Assembly (NCBI RefSeq): GCF_001605725.1
Contig: NZ_CP011530.1
Location: 2,170,001 to 2,234,000 of the forward strand
Direction of reading: 5' to 3'
Length of the DNA stretch: 64,000 nucleotides
Source of the DNA: Mycobacteroides immunogenum
GTDB taxonomy: Bacteria > Actinomycetota > Actinomycetes > Mycobacteriales > Mycobacteriaceae
Shown in pieces: positions 45,299-53,039 of this stretch. Position 1 is the first letter of the stretch. Every line of letters begins with the position of its first letter. The position numbers were made by a program, and so were the translations under genes. Under the pieces are notes generated by a model. It did no database searches and was not told where the DNA came from. It saw only the letters and a program-made list of their open reading frames with translations.

Positions 45299-46405
45299 AT
45301 GAAGACACGTGCGGCTGTTTTGTGGGGCTTGGAGCAGAAGTGGGAGGTCGAAGAAGTCGATTTGGATCCGCCAGGTCCCGGGGAGGTCCTCGTGCGGCTG
45401 GCGGCCACCGGCTTGTGCCATTCCGACGAACATCTGGTGACCGGCGACCTCCCGATCCCATTGCCGGTAGTGGGGGGTCATGAGGGTGCTGGCACAGTCG
45501 TGGAGTGCGGCGAAGGGGTTGAGGAACTGTCCGAAGGTGATTCTGTCATCTTGACCTTCCTTCCCTCGTGTGGGCGCTGCTCGTACTGCGCGCGCGGCAT
45601 GGGCAATCTCTGTGAGTTGGGAGCGGCGCTCATGATGGGACCGCAGATCGACGGCACCTATCGCTTTCACGCACGAGGCGAGGACGTCGGGCAGATGTGT
45701 TTGCTCGGGACGTTTTCCGAGTACACAGTGGTGCCGCAGGCGTCCGTGGTCAAGATTGACGGCGGAATCCCCCTGGATCGGGCAGCCTTGATCGGTTGCG
45801 GCGTCACGACCGGTTACGGATCTGCGGTGCGGACTGGGGAGGTGCGCGCCGGGGACACCGTCGTGGTAGTGGGAGCGGGCGGAATCGGAATGAATGCGAT
45901 TCAGGGCGCGCGAATCGCGGGAGCGCTGGCGATTGTGGCGGTCGATCCGGTGAAGTTCAAGCGAGAGCAAGCGAGCGGGTTCGGTGCGACGCACACCGCG
46001 GCCTCGATGGATGAAGCTTGGTCGCTGGTCAGCGATATGACGCTGGGCAAGCTGGCTGATGTCTGCATCCTCACCACCGATGTGGCTGAGGCCTCCTACA
46101 CCGCGGAAGCGCTGGCCTTGGTCGGAAAGCGCGGGCGCGTCGTGGTCACGGCCATCGGGCACCCCGACGACTCATCGATCTCAGGATCACTGCTTGAAAT
46201 GACGCTTTACGAGAAGCAGATTCGTGGCGCTTTGTATGGCTCATCCAATGCGCCGCACGATATTCCGCGACTGGTCGAGCTGTACTCCGCTGGGTTGTTG
46301 AAGCTCGATGAGTTGGTCACCCGCGAATACTCCCTCGACCAAATTAATGAGGGCTACCAGGATATGCGTTCAGGAAAAAATATCCGAGGGCTGGTCCGGT
46401 TCTGA
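45299..46405 (+). CDS. NDMA-dependent (mycofactocin-type) zinc alcohol dehydrogenase
   Basis: A 368-residue MDR enzyme: MKTRAAVLWGLEQKWEVEEV opening typical of the NDMA-dependent group, catalytic zinc Cys40 and His61-Glu62, structural zinc Cys91, Cys94, Cys97, Cys105 and Rossmann GAGGIGMN. Members hold NAD tightly and in actinobacteria rely on the redox peptide mycofactocin. It could oxidise the alcohol released by the esterase after Baeyer-Villiger oxidation, or the CYP153 product. Confidence 0.85.
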   Translation: MKTRAAVLWGLEQKWEVEEVDLDPPGPGEVLVRLAATGLCHSDEHLVTGDLPIPLPVVGGHEGAGTVVECGEGVEELSEGDSVILTFLPSCGRCSYCARGMGNLCELGAALMMGPQIDGTYRFHARGEDVGQMCLLGTFSEYTVVPQASVVKIDGGIPLDRAALIGCGVTTGYGSAVRTGEVRAGDTVVVVGAGGIGMNAIQGARIAGALAIVAVDPVKFKREQASGFGATHTAASMDEAWSLVSDMTLGKLADVCILTTDVAEASYTAEALALVGKRGRVVVTAIGHPDDSSISGSLLEMTLYEKQIRGALYGSSNAPHDIPRLVELYSAGLLKLDELVTREYSLDQINEGYQDMRSGKNIRGLVRF

Positions 46406-46565
46406 AGAGCATCATGCCCACTGCTGGTCTCCATGTCCTTGCGTTGCTGCAGATCATGCGGCCGGGCCCCTTGGGTGGTTGGCGTCGGGTCCTTCTTTCC
46501 CGTCGTGAGGACGGCAAGCATCAGACACCTCATCGATCATCTATCACATTCTCTGGGAGGCTGAG

Positions 46566-47765
46566 ATGACGGACGCTGGCACGACCACGGCAAGCAGGGA
46601 TGGGGCTGCTCGTTTCGCTATCGCCCCGGAGGTGTGGACCACGCCGGAGCGACGAGCGCTGAGCCAAATGGCGCGGTCTTTCTCGGAACGTGAAATCGCG
46701 CCGAAGCTAGCGGAATGGGAGCACGTGGGTGAGATTCCGCGCGACCTGCATCTCAATGCTGCCGAGGTGGGGCTTCTCAGAATCGGGTTCCCGGAAGAAG
46801 TCGGCGGCAGCGGCGGCAATGCGATTGACTCTGCACTGGTCACTGAGGCCATCCTGGCCGCAGGCGGGTCCACTGGCGTCTGCGCCGCCTTGTTCACCCA
46901 TGGCATTGCCCTTCCCCACATTGCCGCCAATGGCTCCGACGCCCTGATTCAACGATATGTCCGTCCTACGCTCGCAGGAAAGATGATCGGCTCGCTGGGC
47001 GTTACCGAGCCTGGGGCAGGCTCAGATGTCGCGAATCTGCGCACACGCGCGGTGCGCGAGGGGGACACCTACGTGGTCAACGGAGCAAAGACGTTCATCA
47101 CCAGCGGAGTTCGAGCGGACTTCGTTACTACGGCGGTACGCACCGGCGGACCGGGTTACGGTGGAGTTTCATTGCTTGTGATCGACAAGAATTCGCCTGG
47201 ATTCGAAGTGTCCCGCCGGTTAGACAAGATGGGGTGGCGATGTAGCGACACCGCCGAGTTGTCTTTCGTCGACGTTCGCGTACCGGCTGACAACCTGGTG
47301 GGGGCAGAGAACAGTGGGTTTTTGCAGATCATGCAGCAATTTCAGGCTGAACGGCTCGGCATCGCCGTCCAGGCGTACGCGACGGCGGGTCGGGCTCTCG
47401 ACCTTGCCAAGAGTTGGGCGCGGGAACGTGAAACGTTCGGTAGACCCTTGACGGGGCGCCAGATCATTCGCCATAAGCTTGCGGAGATGGCTCGACAGGT
47501 CGACGTGGCGTGCACCTACACCCGTGCGGTCATGCAGAGGTGGCTAGCGGGGGAGGATGTCGTTGCCGAGGTGTCGATGGCCAAGAACACCGCTGTGTAT
47601 GCGTGCGACTACGTGGTCAATGAGGCGGTTCAGATCTTCGGTGGGATGGGCTACATGCGTGAGTCTGAGATCGAGAGACACTATCGAGATTGCCGAATTC
47701 TCGGAATAGGCGGCGGCACCAACGAAATCATGAACGAGGTCATCGCCAAACGTATCGGACTCTAG
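46566..47765 (+). CDS. Acyl-CoA dehydrogenase
   Basis: A 399-residue FAD enzyme: SLGVTEPGAGSDVANLRT, VNGAKTFITSG, QIFGGMGYMRESEIERHYRD and IGGGTNEIMNEV. The base is probably Glu262 in FQAERLG (long-chain/isovaleryl placement), since the C-terminal motif reads GGGT rather than YEGT. Last catabolic gene; the remnant of an IS3 element begins 20 bases after its stop. Confidence 0.87.
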   Translation: MTDAGTTTASRDGAARFAIAPEVWTTPERRALSQMARSFSEREIAPKLAEWEHVGEIPRDLHLNAAEVGLLRIGFPEEVGGSGGNAIDSALVTEAILAAGGSTGVCAALFTHGIALPHIAANGSDALIQRYVRPTLAGKMIGSLGVTEPGAGSDVANLRTRAVREGDTYVVNGAKTFITSGVRADFVTTAVRTGGPGYGGVSLLVIDKNSPGFEVSRRLDKMGWRCSDTAELSFVDVRVPADNLVGAENSGFLQIMQQFQAERLGIAVQAYATAGRALDLAKSWARERETFGRPLTGRQIIRHKLAEMARQVDVACTYTRAVMQRWLAGEDVVAEVSMAKNTAVYACDYVVNEAVQIFGGMGYMRESEIERHYRDCRILGIGGGTNEIMNEVIAKRIGL

Positions 47766-47784
47766 CTACTTGATTGAATCGCCC

Positions 47785-48247
47785 TGACTTTCCCGGAGGC
47801 TCGGGTTATTGGATTCCGGCCAGGGGTTGGTCGGTCCCATGTGCATCGTGGAACGCGGCTTCGAACTCGGTGGGTGGGATGTCATTAAGGTAGCTGTGTA
47901 AGCGGCTGGTGTTGTGCCAGTACACCCAGCTCAGGGTCGCGAGTTCGACGTCCTCGACGGTCTTCCACGGCCTGGTGCGGACTGGCCCGTAGATCAGCTC
48001 CGCCTTGTAGTAGCCGTTCACCGTCTCCAGGGCATTATCGTAGCTGTCTCCGATCGTGCCGATCGAGCGGACCGCTCCGATCTCGGCGAGCCGTTCGCCA
48101 TAGCGGATAGAGGTGAATTGCGATCCGGCATCGGAGTGACATGTCAAGCCCGGCAATGTGTTTCCGCGTGACCAACGAGCCATCTCCAACGCATCCAGCA
48201 CCATGGTGGTACGCATGTGCGACGCTACCCGCCAGCCCACGATCATC
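47785..48247 (-). pseudogene. IS3-family remnant with the C-terminal part of OrfB
   Basis: The frame ending at 47806 encodes IVGWRVASHMRT, CHSDAGSQF, SIGTIGDSYDNALETVNG and SRLHSYLNDIPPTEFE: the last two DDE residues and C-terminus of an IS3 transposase. The 5' part is missing, cut at 48247 by the complete IS3 at 48248. The outer end is a TGACTTTCCCGG-type terminus at 47785. The other end is not found to the right, so part was lost by deletion. Confidence 0.85.
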
Positions 48248-48317
48248 GGGTCTGCTGCACCAATAGGTGACATCTGAGTTGGCTTGCCCAAAGCGGGCGG
48301 GCTGGAAGGATGTCAGT

Positions 48318-48626
48318 GTGCCTAGGCCCTACCCCCGTGAATTTCGCGACGACGTCGTCCGCGTTGCCCGTAACCGCGACGACGGGGTGACGATCGAGCA
48401 GATCGCCACCGATTTCGGCGTGCACCCGATGACGTTGACCAAGTGGATGCGCCAAGCCGACGTCGACGAGGGCGCCAAGCCAGGTAAGAGCACCAATGAC
48501 TCCGCTGATCTGCGCGAGCTACGACGCCGAAATCGGTTGTTGGAACAAGAGAATGAAGTCTTACGGCGGGCAGCGGCGTACTTGTCGCAGGCCAATCTGC
48601 CGGGAAAAGGGTCTACCCGCTCGTAA
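48318..48626 (+). CDS. IS3 transposase OrfA
   Basis: A 102-residue HTH protein: PREFRDDVVRVARNRDDGVT, IATDFGVHPMTLTKWMRQAD, then a leucine-zipper-like LRRRNRLLEQENEVLRRAAA. GTG at 48318 follows GGAAGG. An AAAAGG slippery run at 48605-48610 would give a -1 shift into the orfB frame to make the full transposase. Confidence 0.9.
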   Translation: MPRPYPREFRDDVVRVARNRDDGVTIEQIATDFGVHPMTLTKWMRQADVDEGAKPGKSTNDSADLRELRRRNRLLEQENEVLRRAAAYLSQANLPGKGSTRS

Positions 48627-48658
48627 GTGAGCTCGCCGCCGACGGGATTCCCGTCGCG

Positions 48659-49480
48659 GTGACGCGCCGGGTACTCAAGCTCGCCCGCCAGCCCTACTAC
48701 CGCTGGCGGGCAAATCCCATCACCAATGCCGAACTCGTCGAGGCATACCGCGCCAACGCCCTGTTCGACGCGCACGGCGAGGACCCCGAGTTCGGCTACC
48801 GCTACCTCGTCGAGGAGGCCCGTGAGGCCGGCGAGCCGATGGCCGAGCGCACCGCCTGGCGCATCTGCTCACAGCAGCAGTTGTGGAGCGTGTTCGGCAA
48901 GAAGCGCGGCAAGAACGGCAAACCAGGACCGCCGGTGCACGACGATCTGGTCCAGCGCGACTTCACCGCTGAAACGCCAAACATGTTGTGGCTCAGCGAC
49001 ATAACTGAGCATTATACCGGCGAGGGCAAGCTCTACCTCTGCGCGATCAAGGATGCATTCTCCAACCGCATCGTGGGTTATTCGATCGACTCCCGAATGA
49101 AGTCACGCCTGGCGACCGCCGCGCTGCGCAACGCGGTCGGCCGCCGTGGGGTGGTCGCCGGCTGCGTGGTTCACACGGACAGAGGGTCGCAGTTTCGAAG
49201 TCGAAAGTTCGTCCAGGCCCTGCACCATCACGGCATGGTCGGCTCAATGGGACGTGTCGGCGCGGCCGGCGACAACGCGGCGATGGAGAGCTTCTTCAGC
49301 CTGCTGCAGAAGAACGTCCTCGACCGCCGCCGCTGGGCCACCCGAGAGGAGCTGCGGATCGCCATCGTCACTTGGATCGAACGCACCTACCACCGACGTC
49401 GCCGCCAAGGCGCCCTCGGCCGGTTGACCCCCGTCGAATACGAAGCCATCATGACCACGACGGCCAGTCAGGCCGCGTGA
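48659..49480 (+). CDS. IS3 transposase OrfB
   Basis: A 273-residue integrase-core protein: HTH_21-like VLKLARQPYYRW, then DDE residues in WLSDITEHYTGEG, VVHTDRGSQF and AAMESFFSLLQKNVLDRR. It is probably made mainly as an OrfAB fusion by -1 frameshift at 48605-48610; the frame is open from there to the GTG at 48659. Confidence 0.9.
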   Translation: MTRRVLKLARQPYYRWRANPITNAELVEAYRANALFDAHGEDPEFGYRYLVEEAREAGEPMAERTAWRICSQQQLWSVFGKKRGKNGKPGPPVHDDLVQRDFTAETPNMLWLSDITEHYTGEGKLYLCAIKDAFSNRIVGYSIDSRMKSRLATAALRNAVGRRGVVAGCVVHTDRGSQFRSRKFVQALHHHGMVGSMGRVGAAGDNAAMESFFSLLQKNVLDRRRWATREELRIAIVTWIERTYHRRRRQGALGRLTPVEYEAIMTTTASQAA

Positions 49481-49512
49481 CCGAAATTGTCACCTGATCG
49501 TGCAGCAGACCC

Positions 49513-49604
49513 ACTTCCTGATAGAGCTTGGCACAGGCCTCTTTGGTAGGTGCACCGTCCTCGCGTGAGTCAGATGCATCGGGGTCGGGAGGCATATTAG
49601 ACAC
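49513..49604 (-). pseudogene. Possible 5' fragment of a gene cut by the IS3
   Basis: On the minus strand GTG at 49604 (or ATG at 49595) opens a frame MPPDPDASDSREDGAPTKEA followed by CAKLYQEVG, then enters the IS. It looks like a genuine N-terminus truncated by the insertion, but the family is unknown and no downstream half was found. Confidence 0.3.
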
Positions 49605-49701
49605 GGCACGACCTTAGGACGGCGGTCTCACATGTCACGCCGACGCGCCGTTTGCTGTGGTGGGTCTGCTTCCGCAGCGCGGGGACAATATGGAGACCTT
49701 T

Positions 49702-49728
49702 CGGTCACATCGGTCACATCTGTCACAG
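49702..49728. repeat. Three tandem 9-bp repeats
   Basis: CGGTCACAT, CGGTCACAT and the variant CTGTCACAG in direct succession. It may be a small binding-site array; no function can be assigned. Confidence 0.6.
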
Positions 49729-49779
49729 GCAGCAAACACTCCGAAACGACAACAACCCTGCCTGAGCATTGCGTTTGCA

Positions 49780-49859
49780 TGGTGCGCCGTCAGGGTTTCG
49801 AACCCCAGACCCGCTGATTAAGAGTCAGCGGCTGTCAGCGATGCCTGGGCTACCGGCGT
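49780..49859 (-). tRNA. tRNA-Lys(CTT)-like sequence, degenerate
   Basis: Minus strand: anticodon stem GCTGA/TCAGC with loop CTCTTAA (anticodon CTT at 49820-49822), T-loop TTCGAAA and an encoded 3' CCA at 49780-49782. The acceptor stem pairs at five of seven positions and the D stem at only two of four. It is either a decayed or atypical element-borne tRNA or a pseudo-tRNA. Confidence 0.4.
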
Positions 49860-49976
49860 CGCCGCGAAAACGTCAGAGTAGCTCTATCTGCTCAGGTTCC
49901 TCGACGCTAGGCCCGTTAAACTCCACCAGCGTATGACGGATCAATGGACGGTTTGTACGCCACTGGTTGGTCGAAG

Positions 49977-50018
49977 TCAAACAACCAGAACGCTATTTAT
50001 CGACAATAGGTTGTTTGA
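49977..50018. promoter_or_regulatory. Long inverted repeat before the AbiEi-like gene
   Basis: TCAAACAACC, 22 bases, GGTTGTTTGA, with an inner CTATT/AATAG pair. It ends 28 bases before the GTG start at 50047. Known AbiEi antitoxins repress their promoters through inverted repeats, so this is a candidate operator. Confidence 0.6.
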
Positions 50019-50046
50019 CAAGTAGTCACTGAGTAGAGTAACAGAC

Positions 50047-51006
50047 GTGCTCTCTGCTTCGATTCCTGCCCGCTTGGTCGACGCAGGCGTGCGGATGGTG
50101 ACTGGTGATGCACACAGCATCACATACCGAATCGATGGCCGCGCCGTAGTAGCGGACCTGGTTCTGGCAGAACGTGTGCCATCTCCGGCCGCAGTCCTTA
50201 GTCGTGTGCGCCGCCATCCAGGCCGCCGCGTATTCGTGGTGTGCGAGACCATCTCAGATGAGGCACGTTCAGCGCTCCTGGCTCAGGCTGACGTGGATCT
50301 CAGCGTCGGCAGCACCGGCGAACTGGTGCTCTCCGGGCGAACCTACCGAACGCCAACACCAGGACGGCCGCCCCGCGCCGCCAGCGAGCGCAGCTGGCGG
50401 CGGCGGGCGGCTGAACGGGTCTGTGTGCTTACGCGCGGTCACCTCCGCCAACGCGACATTGCCGCGGCCATCGGAGTTAGCCAGCAGGCGGTGTCCAAAA
50501 TGACCGAGAAGGATCCGCTGCCGGACACGCCGATGACCGAGGCTGCGCGCCGGGAGCTCCTGGTGAAACTGGCATTGGTACCTGCGGACAGCGGACTTGT
50601 CGAAACGTACTGGTATGGAATGGATCCGGTAGTGGAGCAGGTGCGCAGTGCGACCCGACTCGGCGCCGAGCTCACCGTGCCGATCCTTGCTGGCGGCGAG
50701 GTCGCCGCCGACGTCCTGCGACCGTGGCAGGTACCAACCAGAGGTCTGGTCTATGCCAAAGAACTGGTCGACCTCTCCGAGTTCGGTTTGGTGGAGGCCA
50801 CCGCCGAGGAAGCGACCTTGACTGTGCGGGTTCCCGCCGACCCGACCGTCTGGACGACCGCGGCCTGGTGGCGGCGGGTTCGTGATACGCAGCGTTCCGA
50901 CATCATCACTGTGGATCCAGTGATTGCGCTTCAGGACCTCAGCGGCGGTGCCGATCTTGGCGACGGTGCACCGCAGCATCTCAGCGACTGGATCGTGCAC
51001 CGGTGA
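50047..51006 (+). CDS. AbiEi-like antitoxin / HTH protein
   Basis: A 319-residue protein with an internal HTH (GHLRQRDIAAAIGVSQQAVSKM, about residues 137-158). The N-terminal part (RRVFVVCETISDEARSALL, DVDLSVGSTGELVLSG) has a nuclease-like alpha/beta appearance, as in some actinobacterial AbiEi-type proteins. The start of the nucleotidyltransferase gene overlaps its stop (GTGA), the usual order antitoxin then toxin. Family assignment is tentative; the pairing is the main support. Confidence 0.55.
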   Translation: MLSASIPARLVDAGVRMVTGDAHSITYRIDGRAVVADLVLAERVPSPAAVLSRVRRHPGRRVFVVCETISDEARSALLAQADVDLSVGSTGELVLSGRTYRTPTPGRPPRAASERSWRRRAAERVCVLTRGHLRQRDIAAAIGVSQQAVSKMTEKDPLPDTPMTEAARRELLVKLALVPADSGLVETYWYGMDPVVEQVRSATRLGAELTVPILAGGEVAADVLRPWQVPTRGLVYAKELVDLSEFGLVEATAEEATLTVRVPADPTVWTTAAWWRRVRDTQRSDIITVDPVIALQDLSGGADLGDGAPQHLSDWIVHR

Positions 51007-51746
51007 CCGGAACAGCATCGGTGCAAATCGCCTGCACTGCGGTGGCCGACGACAACGGAATGCGTGCACTGCGTGACGTGGCCGCAGTCACTGCCGACAT
51101 CGAGTACCGCGTCATCGGCGGTCACATGGTGCGACTGCTGCGGCACGTCTACAACGTGTCGGGCATACCGCGACTGACCTCCGACGCAGACACCGGGATC
51201 GACGTCAACGTGGCGTCCACCGGGAACCTCCACGATCGACTCACCGCACTGGGGTACACCGCTGAGTGCGGCAACCGCTACGAGCGGGGTGAGCAAGCGG
51301 TCGACCTCTTAGTTCCCACCGCAGCCAAACCAGGCAAGCGGATCATCGGCGAACGAGCCTTCGACGGAGCGCCAGGGCTGCGGTTGGCGCTCGCCCTACC
51401 GCCGATCGAAGTCGCCGTCACAGCCCGACTCACCGACGGCGACACGGTTGAGTTCGAAATTCCGGTTCCCGACGTCGAGGCAGCATTCGTGTTGAAGATG
51501 CTGGCACGTACCGTTCGCGACTCCGAACGTGACCTCCAGGATATCGAGACACTACTGGAGATCGTCGCGTCACAACCCGATTACCACGCTTCGCCGTGGC
51601 GCCTGGGCGACCCCAAGATCACAAAGGCCGGCGAGCGCGGCGACGCTGCGCGTGTGGCAGCGCAGATGATCTCCAGTCCGCCGACGAGGGTGCCGGCCAG
51701 AGTGCGGGCGCTGCTCCGGCGCCATGTCGCCATCGTGTCGCGATGA
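51003..51746 (+). CDS. AbiEii-like nucleotidyltransferase (candidate toxin)
   Basis: A 247-residue protein with nucleotidyltransferase features: YRVIGGHMVRLL (the G-G-x-x loop) followed by LTSDADTGIDV (metal-binding acidic motif) and a later AVDLLVP acidic strand. AbiEii toxins transfer nucleotides, for example to tRNA acceptor ends, and halt growth or phage replication. It overlaps the AbiEi-like gene by GTGA and stands 177 bases before the CBASS operon. Confidence 0.62.
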   Translation: MTGTASVQIACTAVADDNGMRALRDVAAVTADIEYRVIGGHMVRLLRHVYNVSGIPRLTSDADTGIDVNVASTGNLHDRLTALGYTAECGNRYERGEQAVDLLVPTAAKPGKRIIGERAFDGAPGLRLALALPPIEVAVTARLTDGDTVEFEIPVPDVEAAFVLKMLARTVRDSERDLQDIETLLEIVASQPDYHASPWRLGDPKITKAGERGDAARVAAQMISSPPTRVPARVRALLRRHVAIVSR

Positions 51747-51923
51747 CGCACCAGCAGACAGTCGTTCGTTTCCGTGCGGCTACGCCGAGCGAAACGGTTT
51801 CGGTCTCGACGGAGCCGGCAAATGCTGAGCCGGAGCATTGACATGGCTGCTGGCTGCGCGGGTCCCCACGCCGGTGGCAATAACGGCTAGGTCGTTGTCG
51901 GCGGAGCGGCGTAGTCTAGTTAC

Positions 51924-53039
51924 ATGGATGTAGTTCCCGCGACGCCTGCCAACCTTGATAATGGTACGTCCTCGCCGGGACCTGGCGAATTCGCCGCGCA
52001 GGTCTATCCAGCAGCCGAGCGCGAGGCGGCTGGCCCGCGCCCCGAGCGCTTCCAGGTCCTCGCTCTCGATGGAGGGGGCGCCAAGGCGTTGTTCACTGCG
52101 CATGTGCTTGCACGTCTGGAGCAGGATCTGGGCGTTAGGATCACCGATTCCTTCGACCTCATTGCTGGCACGTCGGCGGGCGGCATCGTCGCACTGGGTC
52201 TCGGTGCGGGCCTCACGCCGAAGGAGATTGTCTCCCACTACGAAGAACTGGTCGAGAAAGTCTTTCCGGCGTCGAGGCGGCGAGGATGGCGCCGACCACG
52301 GCAGCTGAGATCGCCCATCTATGACGCAGAGGCGCTGCGGCAAGCGTTGACCGGCGTCCTCGGAGCCCGACTCCTTGGCGACAGCACGAAGCGACTCGTC
52401 ATTCCCGCGTGGGATGTACAACGCGGGGCCGTGCACATCTTCAAGACTCCGCACCACACACGGCTGACCCGCGACTGGCGCATACCGATGGTGGACGTTG
52501 CACTGGCGACCTCGGCGGCGCCGCTGTACTTCCCCGCGGCGTACGTCGACGGACACAGGCTCATTGACGGCGGAGTATGGGCCAACAACCCGGCTGTCGT
52601 CGCGATCGCCGAGGCCGTCAGCATGCTCGGTGTTCCTCTCGACGCGATTACCGTCCTCAACGTCGGCACCATTGATCAGCTGACCGATCACCCCAAGCGC
52701 TTGGACCGCGGCGGACTCTTACACTGGGCAAGACCGATTGCCCCGCTGATCCTTAACGCCAGCAGCCGTGGCGGACAGGGCCTCGCCGAACACTTGATCG
52801 GCAAATCCAACTACACGCGCTTCGACGCTCTAGTGCCCGGCGGCCTCTACGCACTGGACTCGGCGGACCCAAAGGACGTGGCCGGCCTCGCTGCCTCAGT
52901 CAGCCGAGAACTCAGCCCTAGCTACACCGCGAAATTCGCTGACCACCAGGCGCCCGCATACACACCGGTGAACGGACGCCGACACCGCGACGATCCGGGC
53001 AGCATTTCACACACGGAGGCCCCCAATGCAACTCGCTGA
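51924..53039 (+). CDS. Patatin-like phospholipase, probable CBASS effector (CapV type)
   Basis: A 371-residue patatin: glycine-rich oxyanion loop DGGGAK (49-54), nucleophile elbow GTSAG with Ser84 and catalytic-dyad DGG with Asp215. In CapV-type CBASS a cyclic dinucleotide switches such a lipase on to destroy the membrane of infected cells. The neighbouring CD-NTase and Cap2 genes make this role likely. Its end overlaps the CD-NTase start by 14 bases. Confidence 0.88.
   Translation: MDVVPATPANLDNGTSSPGPGEFAAQVYPAAEREAAGPRPERFQVLALDGGGAKALFTAHVLARLEQDLGVRITDSFDLIAGTSAGGIVALGLGAGLTPKEIVSHYEELVEKVFPASRRRGWRRPRQLRSPIYDAEALRQALTGVLGARLLGDSTKRLVIPAWDVQRGAVHIFKTPHHTRLTRDWRIPMVDVALATSAAPLYFPAAYVDGHRLIDGGVWANNPAVVAIAEAVSMLGVPLDAITVLNVGTIDQLTDHPKRLDRGGLLHWARPIAPLILNASSRGGQGLAEHLIGKSNYTRFDALVPGGLYALDSADPKDVAGLAASVSRELSPSYTAKFADHQAPAYTPVNGRRHRDDPGSISHTEAPNATR

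Larger units (their letters stand above)
48248..49512 (+). mobile_element. IS3-family insertion sequence, complete
   Basis: About 1265 bp with 25-bp imperfect terminal inverted repeats (48248-48272 and 49488-49512, starting GGGTCTGCTGCAC). It contains overlapping orfA and orfB. It is inserted in the older IS3 remnant. No clear target duplication is seen (ATC against ACT), consistent with a later deletion on one side. Confidence 0.88.
49513..50046. other. 534-base gene-poor junction between cargo and defence genes
   Basis: It contains the truncated fragment, a 3 x 9-bp tandem repeat, a degenerate tRNA-Lys-like sequence and the long inverted repeat before the AbiEi-like gene. A 61-codon plus-strand frame ending RQGFEPQTR is best read as the antisense of the tRNA T-arm, not as a gene. 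Confidence 0.6.

Noticed and set aside
37616..49512. The two insertion sequences as ends of a composite transposon carrying the FadD/BtrH block.
   Set aside because: They belong to different families (ISL3 and IS3) with unrelated ends, so they cannot mobilise the interval together.
49632..49817. A 61-codon plus-strand frame ending RRQGFEPQTR.
   Set aside because: GFEPxTR endings are the usual by-product of reading across a tRNA T-arm; the frame has repeats and no family resemblance.
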